Below the pieces are notes generated by a model. That model saw nothing but the letters and a program-made list of their open reading frames with translations, had not been told where the DNA came from and made no database searches. This document shows, in pieces, positions 13,101 to 22,100 of a stretch of DNA of 64,000 nt. The DNA lies in the NCBI GenBank assembly GCA_963978905.1, contig OZ022260.1:10653725-10717724 (forward strand), given 5' to 3'. The DNA comes from Trichostrongylus colubriformis (Eukaryota > Nematoda > Chromadorea > Rhabditida > Trichostrongylidae). Each line of letters begins with the position of its first letter. Positions within the stretch are counted from its first letter, which is position 1. Position numbers and translations under genes: made by a program.

Positions 13101-14063
13101 ACTTTGCGGTGCTGTATCTCAACCAGATTCACATTTTTTCGCGTGAGATTTTGCATGAGGCCAACATTAGGCAAATACAACATAAATATATGGGTGACAC
13201 GGAAACTCATTTTCCGTGGACGATTCCTTTAAAGAATATAATAGTGTGGGTAAAGAATGCATTATAAATGCATTATAATAAAGTGTTAGATGGTTCGTTT
13301 CGCCTCCTTCTCAGACGGACCACTGCATGTTGCCAGCCTTTGAGGTTCATCAGGAGTGAGGCCGGCAACATCAAAGGAATGTGTAAGTGTGTGGTGATAA
13401 CCATCTTAAAAGGAGGAGTTTGTTAATGGAAGATGCAGTATAATAACAACATCAAAAGAAAAAAGGCGTTAAACTTTTGAAAATAAAATGAAATGGCTAC
13501 CGTACAGAAGAAAAGGCTGTGTAGATATATTGTGCTCCTAAGTAATAGTATGGGTGCATATAATACTAAGTAAGACAAGAAGGTACGCATTCTAAATAGA
13601 GCGCACATGTACACCCGTCTAGATCGTTTGAGCCGCGCGGCCAATTTGGGCCATCAAGACACTAGTTGCGGTGTTCTGACTCTCATTCAAATCGGTGCCA
13701 TATCAATTTGTTCACAAGCTTTGCTTTCAGCTGCACACGTCCCTCCACCAATCACCGTACGACGTCGGCTGCATCATTGTCTGTCATCAGTAGGATTTCC
13801 AGCTCTTCAAGCGTCACTCAGCACCAGTCTTTGTGTCCTGGCACTATTGTTAGTGTCAATCTACATGTCCCAGGTGAGAATTCTGCTTTTCATCCCTTTC
13901 CGCGCTTGCATTTCTGAAAGTTGTCCCTGTTCAGGTATTTGTAAAGACAATGATCATCTGTATGACGTTGTGCGTCATCCACGGTCTGCTGCTGATTCCT
14001 TGTCTGCTGAGCCTCACCGATCCCATCTTCACCAGACTGCGTACCTGCTCAAAAAGCTCATGA
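1146..14063 (+). CDS. Patched-related (PTR) sterol-sensing-domain protein, 5'-partial, 21 exons
   Basis: Exons: 1146-1265, 1717-1827, 1891-2001, 3015-3109, 3953-4013, 5377-5499, 5583-5712, 5838-5941, 6529-6675, 6774-6896, 6987-7127, 7367-7435, 7873-7973, 8030-8175, 9413-9509, 11035-11145, 11205-11286, 11800-11905, 12177-12302, 13731-13873, 13935-14063 (TGA). All junctions keep frame with GT-AG ends and give 791 residues. The first luminal loop shows the Cys-rich FCQINEP motif (residue about 30) and a YPIS motif. The sterol-sensing domain spans about residues 170-345. RND-type motifs are GVDD at 251-254 (TM4) and GFSVD at 685-689 (TM10). PTR proteins are multi-pass permeases; in worms the family acts in epidermal and cuticle biology, cargo uncertain. 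The N-terminus with TM1 is missing. The donor after exon 10 (GTTGGC) is weak. No polyadenylation signal is obvious close to the stop. The family call is secure, the orthologue is not named. Confidence 0.93.
2368..2610. repeat. GC-rich inverted-repeat MITE in PTR intron
   Basis: The ends carry TGAGGCTACT and AGTAGCCTCA as inverted arms, and GCCGAGG is repeated directly at 2361-2367 and 2611-2617, which fits a 7-bp target duplication. The interior matches, inverted, the element at 60935-61229. The open frame across it is not a gene. Confidence 0.65.
3240..3665. repeat. Dispersed repeat (TTAAAGGAATCGTCCACG family)
   Basis: It begins with the end motif also seen at 12800. Its body around 3400-3660 (CACTCACGTGGTCAGGGAC and following) recurs with divergence at 37805-38100 and 49437-49715. 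It lies in the PTR intron 3110-3952. Confidence 0.6.
4527..5106. repeat. Nested long palindrome (MITE)
   Basis: Two arms of about 200 bp (4619-4822 and 4823-5013) are near-perfect inverted copies that meet around 4822. They share AAGCCGGCGAATTCGAATC-type sequence and a GCCAACGA...TTAGGTGGAAT block. Outside them are related GGCCACGCTCATAC / GTACGAACGCCGCC ends, so the whole can fold into one stem. It fills much of the PTR intron 4014-5376. Confidence 0.75.
5942..6528. other. Intron with MITE and a local direct repeat
   Basis: Apart from the MITE at 6110-6273, the phrase ATAACCCAT(C/T)TGAATGTAA occurs twice (about 6077 and 6390). No exon is needed here because flanking exon phases match directly. 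Confidence 0.6.
6110..6273. repeat. MITE, GGCCGCGTTCATAC family (copy 1)
   Basis: Ends are GCCGCGTTCATACCTTGCG and the inverted CGCAAAGTATGAACATAGCC. The interior shares GGCGTGGCTGCGTGT and TCTCGTTGCC-type blocks with the copies at 11366, 19204, 24215 and 55367. Confidence 0.8.
7183..7310. repeat. Small inverted-repeat element in PTR intron
   Basis: GACAGAAAAATCGCGTCGCG at the left pairs with CGCGTCGCGAATTTTCTGTC at the right. The element lies in intron 7128-7366. A fragment of similar sequence (CGCGTCGCGAATTCATGTG) is present near 28475. Confidence 0.7.
7436..7872. other. PTR intron with nothing recognised
   Basis: The open frames across 7379-7731 continue out of the exon into the intron. 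Exon 12 ends at a GTTTGT donor and the next coding exon starts after CTCTTTACAG at 7873, matching the paralogue. Confidence 0.6.
8176..9412. other. PTR intron with tandem-type repeat and a MITE
   Basis: Blocks rich in AGCGACATTAA recur. AGCGACATTAAACATGAGCAT near 8420 and AGCGACGTTAAATATGAGCAT near 8742 sit about 320 bp apart, suggesting a diverged tandem duplication. The MITE at 8883-9042 follows. No exon is seen. Confidence 0.5.
8883..9042. repeat. MITE, CCGTCAGACTTCGCGAT family (copy 1)
   Basis: CCACCGTCAGACTTC at the left end is the inverse of GAAGTCTGAGGGTGG at the right. Related copies with the same ATTTTGCG-rich arms lie at 29728, 38580 and 52090. Confidence 0.75.
9510..11034. other. 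1.5-kb PTR intron
   Basis: Exons 9413-9509 and 11035-11145 join in phase and reproduce the paralogue's order (GFLRFKPNTT then ELERFFFTTAYHGEEL). The only notable content is the dispersed repeat at 10600-10830. Confidence 0.6.
10600..10830. repeat. Dispersed repeat shared with 55985-56200
   Basis: Both copies start near CCCCTCTGC(G/A)TCACTAGCC, contain GGCGAGAGGC and end near AATTTCGCCACA(C/G)ATCATCTC. The family is not identified. Confidence 0.6.
11366..11514. repeat. MITE, GGCCGCGTTCATAC family (copy 2)
   Basis: CCGCGTTCATACTTTGCG opens it and AAAGTATGGACGCGGCC closes it. It lies in PTR intron 11287-11799. The open frame running through it from 11224 continues out of the upstream exon. Confidence 0.75.
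12303..13730. other. PTR intron dominated by a palindromic repeat
   Basis: Besides the element at 12800-13232 it contains a short direct repeat (GAAATTCGGGCAAACAGTGAA near 12518 and 12661) and a small inverted repeat TGTTGCC...GGCAACA near 13328-13370. The six overlapping open frames at 12800-13267 are the two arms of the palindrome read on both strands. Confidence 0.6.
12800..13232. repeat. Full-length palindromic MITE (TTAAAGGAATCGTCCACGG family)
   Basis: Two arms of roughly 200 bp are nearly exact inverted copies, from TTAAAGGAATCGTCCACGG at the left to CCGTGGACGATTCCTTTAA at the right. The arms also carry a GTTACCCATATATTTATG-like block and a GTGGGCGGGGCCTCCGTGT block. Diverged copies occur at 37186-37617, 38237-38515 and 62740-63389. 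Confidence 0.85.
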
Positions 14064-15922
14064 TAACAGACGTTTTTCGTGCAATTTTTCATTCCGCCTC
14101 ACCTTCACACCTCATTCTCTTCGATTCTTTTCATGCTGTGAAATCTTCCATGTTCTAAGCTTTATATTAACTGTTCAGTCTCCTTGAATTTCAGTAAGAC
14201 TGTGCTTTAAAAAGGTCGTATATTAAGGAAGTGTGCATATGTTGTATAGTAAGTCCCTGTGCCTTCTTTGTACTGTAATTTTTTATGTCTTTTTAGACAA
14301 CTTTCATGCTTCACGGCTGCACTGCGCAATGGGCATTGATTCTATGCGCGATTGCACGCGCATAAAATCGATACCTCTGCCGACGTGCGCTGCAGCGATG
14401 ATCACGAGTGTGGAAGCAGTCTTTTATAGTTGTTATGTGGCATTATCTATAGTGTTTTGCAGAATATTAGAATTAATAAGATTACAAGACGATTTTTTTT
14501 CTACTTCATTCCTACGGACATTGTTGAAGGCATTGTTCGCTTAAAAACGAAGCAGTGCCAAAAGGCGCTGCTACTACGGGCAGGATCAGCGGATTGGATC
14601 CTGCTTTAGTACTCCAGCCCTTCATTTCTTTTGGATCAGACTTACAGATACCCGGTCCATTTGTAAGATATACAGCATCGAAACTGACTTACGCATTACG
14701 CATGTGTGACGCAGAGAGGATCGATGCGACTCCGCGCCGCGTGATTTTCAGCTTCGCGATGCCGCATCGGTCCCTTCTGCACCACACCCGTTTACGTCCG
14801 TGAGATTACGAACGTCACTACTCCCTACAGAGATAAGAGTTGATACTTGAGGTGACTGTCTGCCCCTCCTTACTATACACGATGTCTGCGTCTCTGTTTG
14901 CTTTTCGCTCGGCATCGGTTCTGGACTGTGACGCGTAAAGCAAATGCTTTTCCGTCTGGATTCTCGCAGTGCGGCAAGCTTTCTACAATTTATACTTGCA
15001 CCAGTGTCACTCATTTCACAAATAAAATTGATAGACAGAAATTTCCTCGCAATTAGGAGCATATCAAACTAAAAATTTTATGGAAAACATCAAAAATTTA
15101 TTTTAAAAAATATTCATTCAACAGTTCAAGAACATTATAGCTCAAATTTGTACATGATATGGAAGCTATATTACCTAAATTATTTACATGCAAATCGACG
15201 ACGAATACGTCGATGAAGAACTCTCGACTGAGCATGATAAGGGAAACGGTGGGGGGAAAAGACGCAGAGGACATGGAAAAGAAATGGAAGAGAAAGAAAA
15301 TGAAGAGAAAAATATCCCGTTTCAGAAAATCTGTCCATCCACGTTGGCAGCTGTGGGTTAGACGAGTATTAAACTTCTGGACGATCGGTTACAAAGCTCT
15401 TTTCGGGTGCGATCTGAAAGAAGTATTTTAGAATCTAGTAATTTTCTTATGATGATAATTCATGGTAAAACATAATTGATTAGTAGAAATATTATTCCAG
15501 TAACAAGAGGATGAAGGAAAATAATGAGAAGTAATATAGCAAACGCACCCTAGAAGTTTGCTTTTGCTTTGTTCGGGAAACATTCTGCTGCTTGGCCTTA
15601 GCCTGAGCAGCGGCTCCTGAAACGAGGCAGTCAATAAAATACAAATACACAACAACAAATTTTATAGGACACAAATCAAATGAACTGACAGTTAAATTTC
15701 AAGTAAATTTTCACTGAAATCTAATCATCCTTCCAAAATCACGAATTTTCAGTTAAGGAACAGAGAAAAAGTACCCTTTCACCACCATAATCTGTAAGCT
15801 GCACAAGACGCTACGCGACTGGCGCTACAGAGTGCCGTGCCCCTCAGGTTTCTTCCGGGAACGTCATCGCTAAGTGATGAAACAGTATTCACGCCACCCC
15901 AGAAACTAAATCCTGTATGTTA
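14064..15922. other. Convergent intergenic region between the PTR genes
   Basis: No frame here continues either PTR gene or shows recognisable protein. A Lys/Arg-rich open frame at 15159-15431 is AT-driven and unsupported. The region presumably holds both 3' UTRs, but no pair of polyadenylation signals could be assigned with confidence. Confidence 0.5.
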
Positions 15923-16145
15923 CAAGTATGCTGAGTTATGGGCAAAAGCTTTGGTCGCGGACGGGAACCGAACCCGCACACCACGCTTTTGTCAATTTTT
16001 TTCAGTTTTTCGATGTTGCGTACCCTTTAGCCATAGCTTGTGCCTATAATTAAGCACTGCCTATAATTAAGCAATTAAGCATTAAGCAGTTACAACTTTT
16101 GCATTGCGGCGACAATCAGCAGCTATCAAAAACCAAAAATATAAG
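15923..16145. repeat. Inverted SINE fragments
   Basis: TATGCTGAGTTATGGGCAAA followed by a degenerate B-box (GAACCGAACCCGC) is a minus-oriented SINE fragment. GCGGCGACAATCAGCAGCTAT at 16107 and onward is a plus-oriented tail of the same family. The tail overlaps the last codons of the minus-strand PTR gene. Confidence 0.65.
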
Positions 16146-19100
16146 AATTTAAATCCTGTAATCGTGCTGTTGAAAATTGTCTTGGAGTCACTATCACCCA
16201 AGGATGTCTCTTTTTATGAAGAAAAATCAAAGATAACAAATGTTGCGTACCCTTTGGCCGTAGTGCCCATCGAATTGAGTCAAGCATGATCAGGATGGCT
16301 GGTAGGAACAGTAGGCCGTGTAGATTACACAACACTACACAAATAATCATGGTCTTGACGAACACCTAAATGGCATCTGTGAGGTCCTGCAAGTTCAAAA
16401 GGATCCATCGAAAAAGACAAACACATGACCGGAAGTTGGGAAATCAGATGCTGTGTGAGCTGAATATGCTTTTCACGAATGCCCGGGATGAGACCTAGGA
16501 ACTCCTTAGGAAGAACTCCTGCGCGGCTCGAGGGGACATAAGAATGGCGATTTTGACGGGATCCGCGTTTCGGTTTTTTTCTCAGCTCAGCACAAAAAGC
16601 TGATCCTACTGCGGGTATGAAAGTTCGAAAAAAATTTTTTTGAATCTTCTAGATCAAAAGGATGTTTGTCATCAAGGGTAAAAAGTCTTCCAGTTCGTCA
16701 GCTCATCTCTTCCCGCGCCTCGAGTATTAGGAAGGGACCATACACTTCAAGAGAAGCAGCTATGCAATTAATAAAATTGACTGAAACACTTACTCCGGCC
16801 ATGTAAAGGTTCACGAAGATGAGACTGCAAACACACAGGATGGTACTGAGAGCAGCCTGAACGGCAGGAAAAGCGACGGATGATAAACAGTTCGCCAATC
16901 GATCAGCTGGTCTCGATGTTGGACCTTCTTGTAGAGCTGGAACACAACTTTTTTGAGAACAGATTTTGATGTTTTTCATTTTTTCATAGCACTTTTTGAT
17001 TTTTAACACATTATACGTGGGACTGCTAATAAGCTATGATGAATATACCATTGAGGCGAGACCAGAGCTCTTGTTCATAACTCAGCATCCTTATAACAAC
17101 TCTTCGAAACCTTCCTTGACAGTCCCCAATAGCACCAGCGAGGTTCAGATCGGAGTTCAATTGATAATGTAAAATTTCGACCCGCTCGAAGGCCTATACA
17201 TTTCCCAAGGTTTGCATTGCTTCCCTTCTATAAAGCTCTCCCGCTTCTCCAGAATTTACAAGGGAATCAACGGAATCTAGCAAAAACAGTGAAAAAGTAT
17301 TTATTTTGGCGACGAAAGAAGCCATAGGAACGGTGCAAAATATTAGGTTGTCCCGAAAGTCTTGTAGTATTTCCCAAAAAAATCAGTAATCTTGTTTACT
17401 TCGAGACAGGTCTGGGCGGTTCAGGAATATGGTAGAACGTTCTCTAAGCTTTCTAGCAAAATACATATTGACCCATCAGATTCCGTAGAGAGAGCTACAG
17501 TGCCGGTAGTCGCTACCCACCCAACACGCGGTGTTATCTACTATGAGGGGTCTTGCGGCACCAAAGCGACGGAAGCTTGCCACTCCATCAGCGCTGCATT
17601 GGGCAAGGGATGTGTGAGCTACGTGACCGTGCGCCGCTGGTTCATCAGCTTCAGCAACGGCGAGATTGACATGAAAGACAAACCATGCTAAGGACTGAGC
17701 TACTTCTGGGACGCGTGAGGAACGCTTATTCACGAGGTGCTGGTACAATGCGAGACAGTCACCGCTACCGCATACACGCGCCAGCTTCAGCGGCACACCG
17801 TCGCTGTTCGAGAAAAGCGCCACAAAAGGTCCGCGGTCACCCTCCTTCATGATGACCGCTCCCATTCGTGAAAAAATCGCGGAAAGTACCCAGGCCAAGC
17901 TACAGGAGCTCGGCTGGAATGTGCTGCCCCACCCGTCATATTCTCCAGACATTGCTCCTTCTGGCTATCACCTTACCCATCCTCTCGAATCCTTCCTAGC
18001 CAAGAGAAAATTTGTTGATTATGACCTGCTTGCGAAGGCGATCGCTGACTTCTTCGACTCTCAGAACCCAGAGTTCTGGGAGGAGAGAACAACGATCTAC
18101 CCGTAAGGTGGCAGAGTGTTGTCGATAACAATGGTGAATACGTTGCTACCTAATTGTTGTTTGTTGGAAGAAAAAGTAATAAAAAGTGGTGATCGAAAAA
18201 ATACTACAAGACTTTTGGAACAACCTAATATTCCCGGAAGCGCACCAATCCTATCATGGCCGTCTCCGATTTGGCCTATCACTGTCACCGCACCGTCGCA
18301 TAGTACCATTCAATTCGGTAATGAAACGACTGGGAGCTATGAAAAGACGAGACGTTCTAATGGTGGGCGGAGCTCGGACGCTACATGAAGATCAACCAGT
18401 GGAAATGGGGACAACTTTGGCAAGTCAGAGCCGTGCCGACCGAAGCTCAGTGATAGCAGCCCCCACGGAATCGGTTGTGATGCAATAGGGACCGGCGCGG
18501 AGCCGCACGCCGCAAAATGGAACTCGCGCGGCACAATAGGCACGGTGATCGAGAACCACGCAGTGCGACCCGTACAAAATAGATTACATGACCAATTAAT
18601 CGTGCCCATGGGTCATAAACAGAGCTCGCTATGGAAAATTGGAAGCTTACAGGCTTGATAATAGTGGTAGGAGACGTGAGCCGGTATGTCCACGGAGAAA
18701 CCAATGGAAATGATCGTAGCGGCCATGGTTATCGGATCCAGATCCACACCCAACCATGACAGTATGCCGAGGATTCCTGAAAATACCCTAATTTAGGGCA
18801 AAAACACAATTTATTATAAGTGTTGTCGGTACCTGCACAAATAGACAGTACTGAAATACTGGCTATGGCGACGGTGAAAAGATTGTTGAGGAAAATAAAG
18901 CACACGAAAGCCATGCAGATCAATGTACCCAGAACGGACTAAAACGTGGATTTGTAACCTTCAAAGGCAATCTGAAACGTTTCAAGGCTATTTTTTTTTG
19001 ACCAACCTGCCACGTATCCGTTGCCATGTTATCGATCAAATCAAGATAAACACCATCTTCATGGAATACTGACGGACTGAATTCGCTGAAAATGAACGCT

Positions 19101-22100
19101 CTACAGAAAGTCAAACACGAAAGTTTACTGCATTGACTTAATTGTATATGTCTCGATCTTTGCCAGATCGGAGCGGTTTAACGATTGTTAGCCTGTAAGT
19201 TTAGGCCGCGTTCATACCTAGCGGTGCCGACGGCTGAGCGTGGCTGCGCGTCTCTGCGTCTCCACCTATGCCACGCTCTTTCGTTGCCTGCGTCATCTCT
19301 GCACCACTCCCACGCCTCTTTGCCTCACTGCCTGTGAACCTAACCATACCTTGCCAGCGCGAAGTATGAACGCGGCCTTTCAACGTTCATACTCTTCAGA
19401 GCGTTACAGCGGATGTTTTTCACTGACAAGAAGGAGTCTTCGTAGCCACAGTTCGCGTTAATCATGAGCTAGCGGAGCCCGGAAGAGTAAGCGTGGCTGG
19501 TCACTGAAGGCACTGAGGCGGAGCTTCCTCATATTCCAGTTCCAACCACACCTTCCATATCGCTACTTCAGAAATACACATTAATTCTCGTAGAATGGTT
19601 GGGAACATATACAGGTGGAGACAAAAACTCTCGTTATGCCCATTTTTCTCACAAAAATGCTTTCCTATTTTAACTGATCTTTTTTCTGAAAATTCAACTA
19701 AGGGGGCTGACCTGTAGTTATCAACGACTTTTCGCCAAGCGTGAAGCATTCTTCCTCGTTCATTCCAGTCCGATAGTTTTTCACCGTGGAAACCAGTGGT
19801 GAAGAAGAAACGGTCCAAATGTTCTTCTCTGAAAAAGTGATCAAGAAAAAAGACAATTTCCATTTCCAGGAGATTGGTAGAATCTCATGAAGAAACAACC
19901 TACCCGAGCTGGGTTCCATTTCTCAGTTTTACAAAACCGGACCAAAAGTCATATTCAGGCCATTTCAAAAAGTACTTCAATTCATCTTCACTGAAGTGCG
20001 TCACCTAAAATGGAACTTGCTGATCGGTCTGTCTTGTAGAAAAAAAACTAGATAGTGACACCCAAATGGTTCTACGCTGATGATCTACAGTTCATTTCAC
20101 CGCGCTAGATAGTGTGTGACCTAATTGGCGAGAGTGAGAGTGTGTGGCGGAGCGAGAGAGTTTGACACATTCTCACCCAAGTCCGTAGACCACGCCCTAT
20201 CAAACGCTCCGAAATGGACCGTATGGATGCAAACCACTGCGAAGACGTACTGGTTCAATATTTTTTTGACATTATATGGTGTAATAGCCAATTCAATGAA
20301 CAAGTGCGTGCGGTTGTAGGGCGGTTTGCTTGCTCACAAGTATATATGTAAGACATGATTTCCTGTACTCGAATAATCAGTTTTCGCCGCGCATTCTTCA
20401 CTTTACGTCAGTAACCACAAAATTAGCCGCAGCGCAACCGCACGCGTCGCCCAAGAATTAAATGCACACTTAAACTTTCAACAAAATTCCTGATAGATAT
20501 GTTCTGCGGGTGTATAGCAATGAGGGGGTATCTTATAAAACACATTTTACAATAAGCATCTTGATAGGCTCTTTAAGGGGTCAGTCTGCATATGCAAACG
20601 TACATTTTGCCGCAGCCTCAGTGGAGGATGAGAGGGGTTTTCTTCCTCCTCCAGGCTCGGGTGAAAATAACGCCCACAGTGAGATGCCCCACTCATTGCG
20701 ATAGCACCGTTCTGCATTTGAAAAGAAGTTGCAAATATTCTAATACCTCAACGGTGGCTGCCGTAGTTGTTGCTATATCCTCATCAGGTTCAGTAAAATC
20801 TTCGTCGTTATCGTCAGAAAAAGCTGAAATCCAAAGGTATCAAAGGAATCTTGGCGTTGTGCCTATTATAAAAAAGCTTACTCTCTTGGAAAGTGGCATA
20901 ATCTCTCATGAAGAACTTTGTTCCGACTGGACCCCAATTTTGACCCCAAGATCCATTCAGATGCTCCATAGATTCCACGAATCTGTAAACAATTGCAGCT
21001 CCAGGTGTTTTTGCTAAACTTTCTCGATGCTGATTCATTTAACAGTAATACCCAATTGGGTCATTATCTTGGACGTGATTATAGAACTTGATGGTCATGC
21101 CCACGGGCTTTTTGTTTTACAGTAATCCAAATTATCGACGTACTCGTTGATTCGGCGCAACCGATGTGGCTCCGAAAGATTTCCAGGGTTCTTTACAAAT
21201 ACGGTAGCCATTGAATACACTGGCACTTGATAAGTGATACGGTATTGATCAAGCTGAAAAATCATTATATCAGTAGCAATTTGAGAAAAATGAATATCAA
21301 GCTGGAAAAACTTGAAAAGTAAGCGGTTAACCTATTTTGCAAAAAAAGTGTAAAAATAATTCGGTGGTTTGGTACATTTTCATACACAAACCTTCTTTGA
21401 TTAGTTATTCTTTTTCATTCATTTCATTACCGAGTAATTTCTAACGCAATTTTTGCTCACTCGATTTTTTTTCATTTTTAATTTTTGCTATTTCATTATT
21501 CGCTCGATTTAGTCTTTTTATTTTCACGTCTGGCAGATAACTTTGAAATTGTTTTGATTTGTATGATTTATAACTGAAATATAAATTTGGAGACTCACCT
21601 CCAACAGCGGAGAATCAGTAGCGAACAGCTTTGTTGCGGTCAGACTAATATTAATCCTGGTGATTCCCTGAAAAAAATGAAACTAGCCCATAGAACGACA
21701 AGTGCTCAGGAGACTCACATAAATGCTCATCACCAGGTAGGCGACGTAGATTAGGACAACCCCGATATATACTGCCGGCGTTGTCATGATGTCGACGTAT
21801 TCCTTCATAAATTTGCTGATCACAGGCTTTGTAGCCTCATGGAATCTGGACGGTTTGCGCTGAAATGGGCAGTTTTACATGAGATCAACGTAAAAGCCAA
21901 TCTTTACGTAAGTTTCAGAACTTCACGATAATTTCAGAAGATGAACAGAAAGTTTTTTCTTTTCTGAAGAATGTCGAGAAACTTTACTGAGTGAACATGG
22001 GTGCCTCTTAAGTAGCAAATGGGCGGGTTCAGAAATCAATATCTAAACAGCAAGTAGGCGGAGCCAAAACCCGCGTGAACAGCCCTACTATCACATTTTC

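Noticed and set aside
13607..14158. 183-codon plus-strand open frame
   Set aside because: It overlaps the last two PTR exons in another frame. The PTR frame shows the family sequence.
17476..17952. 158-codon minus-strand open frame
   Set aside because: It is antisense to the mariner transposase remnant, whose plus-strand protein similarity is clear.
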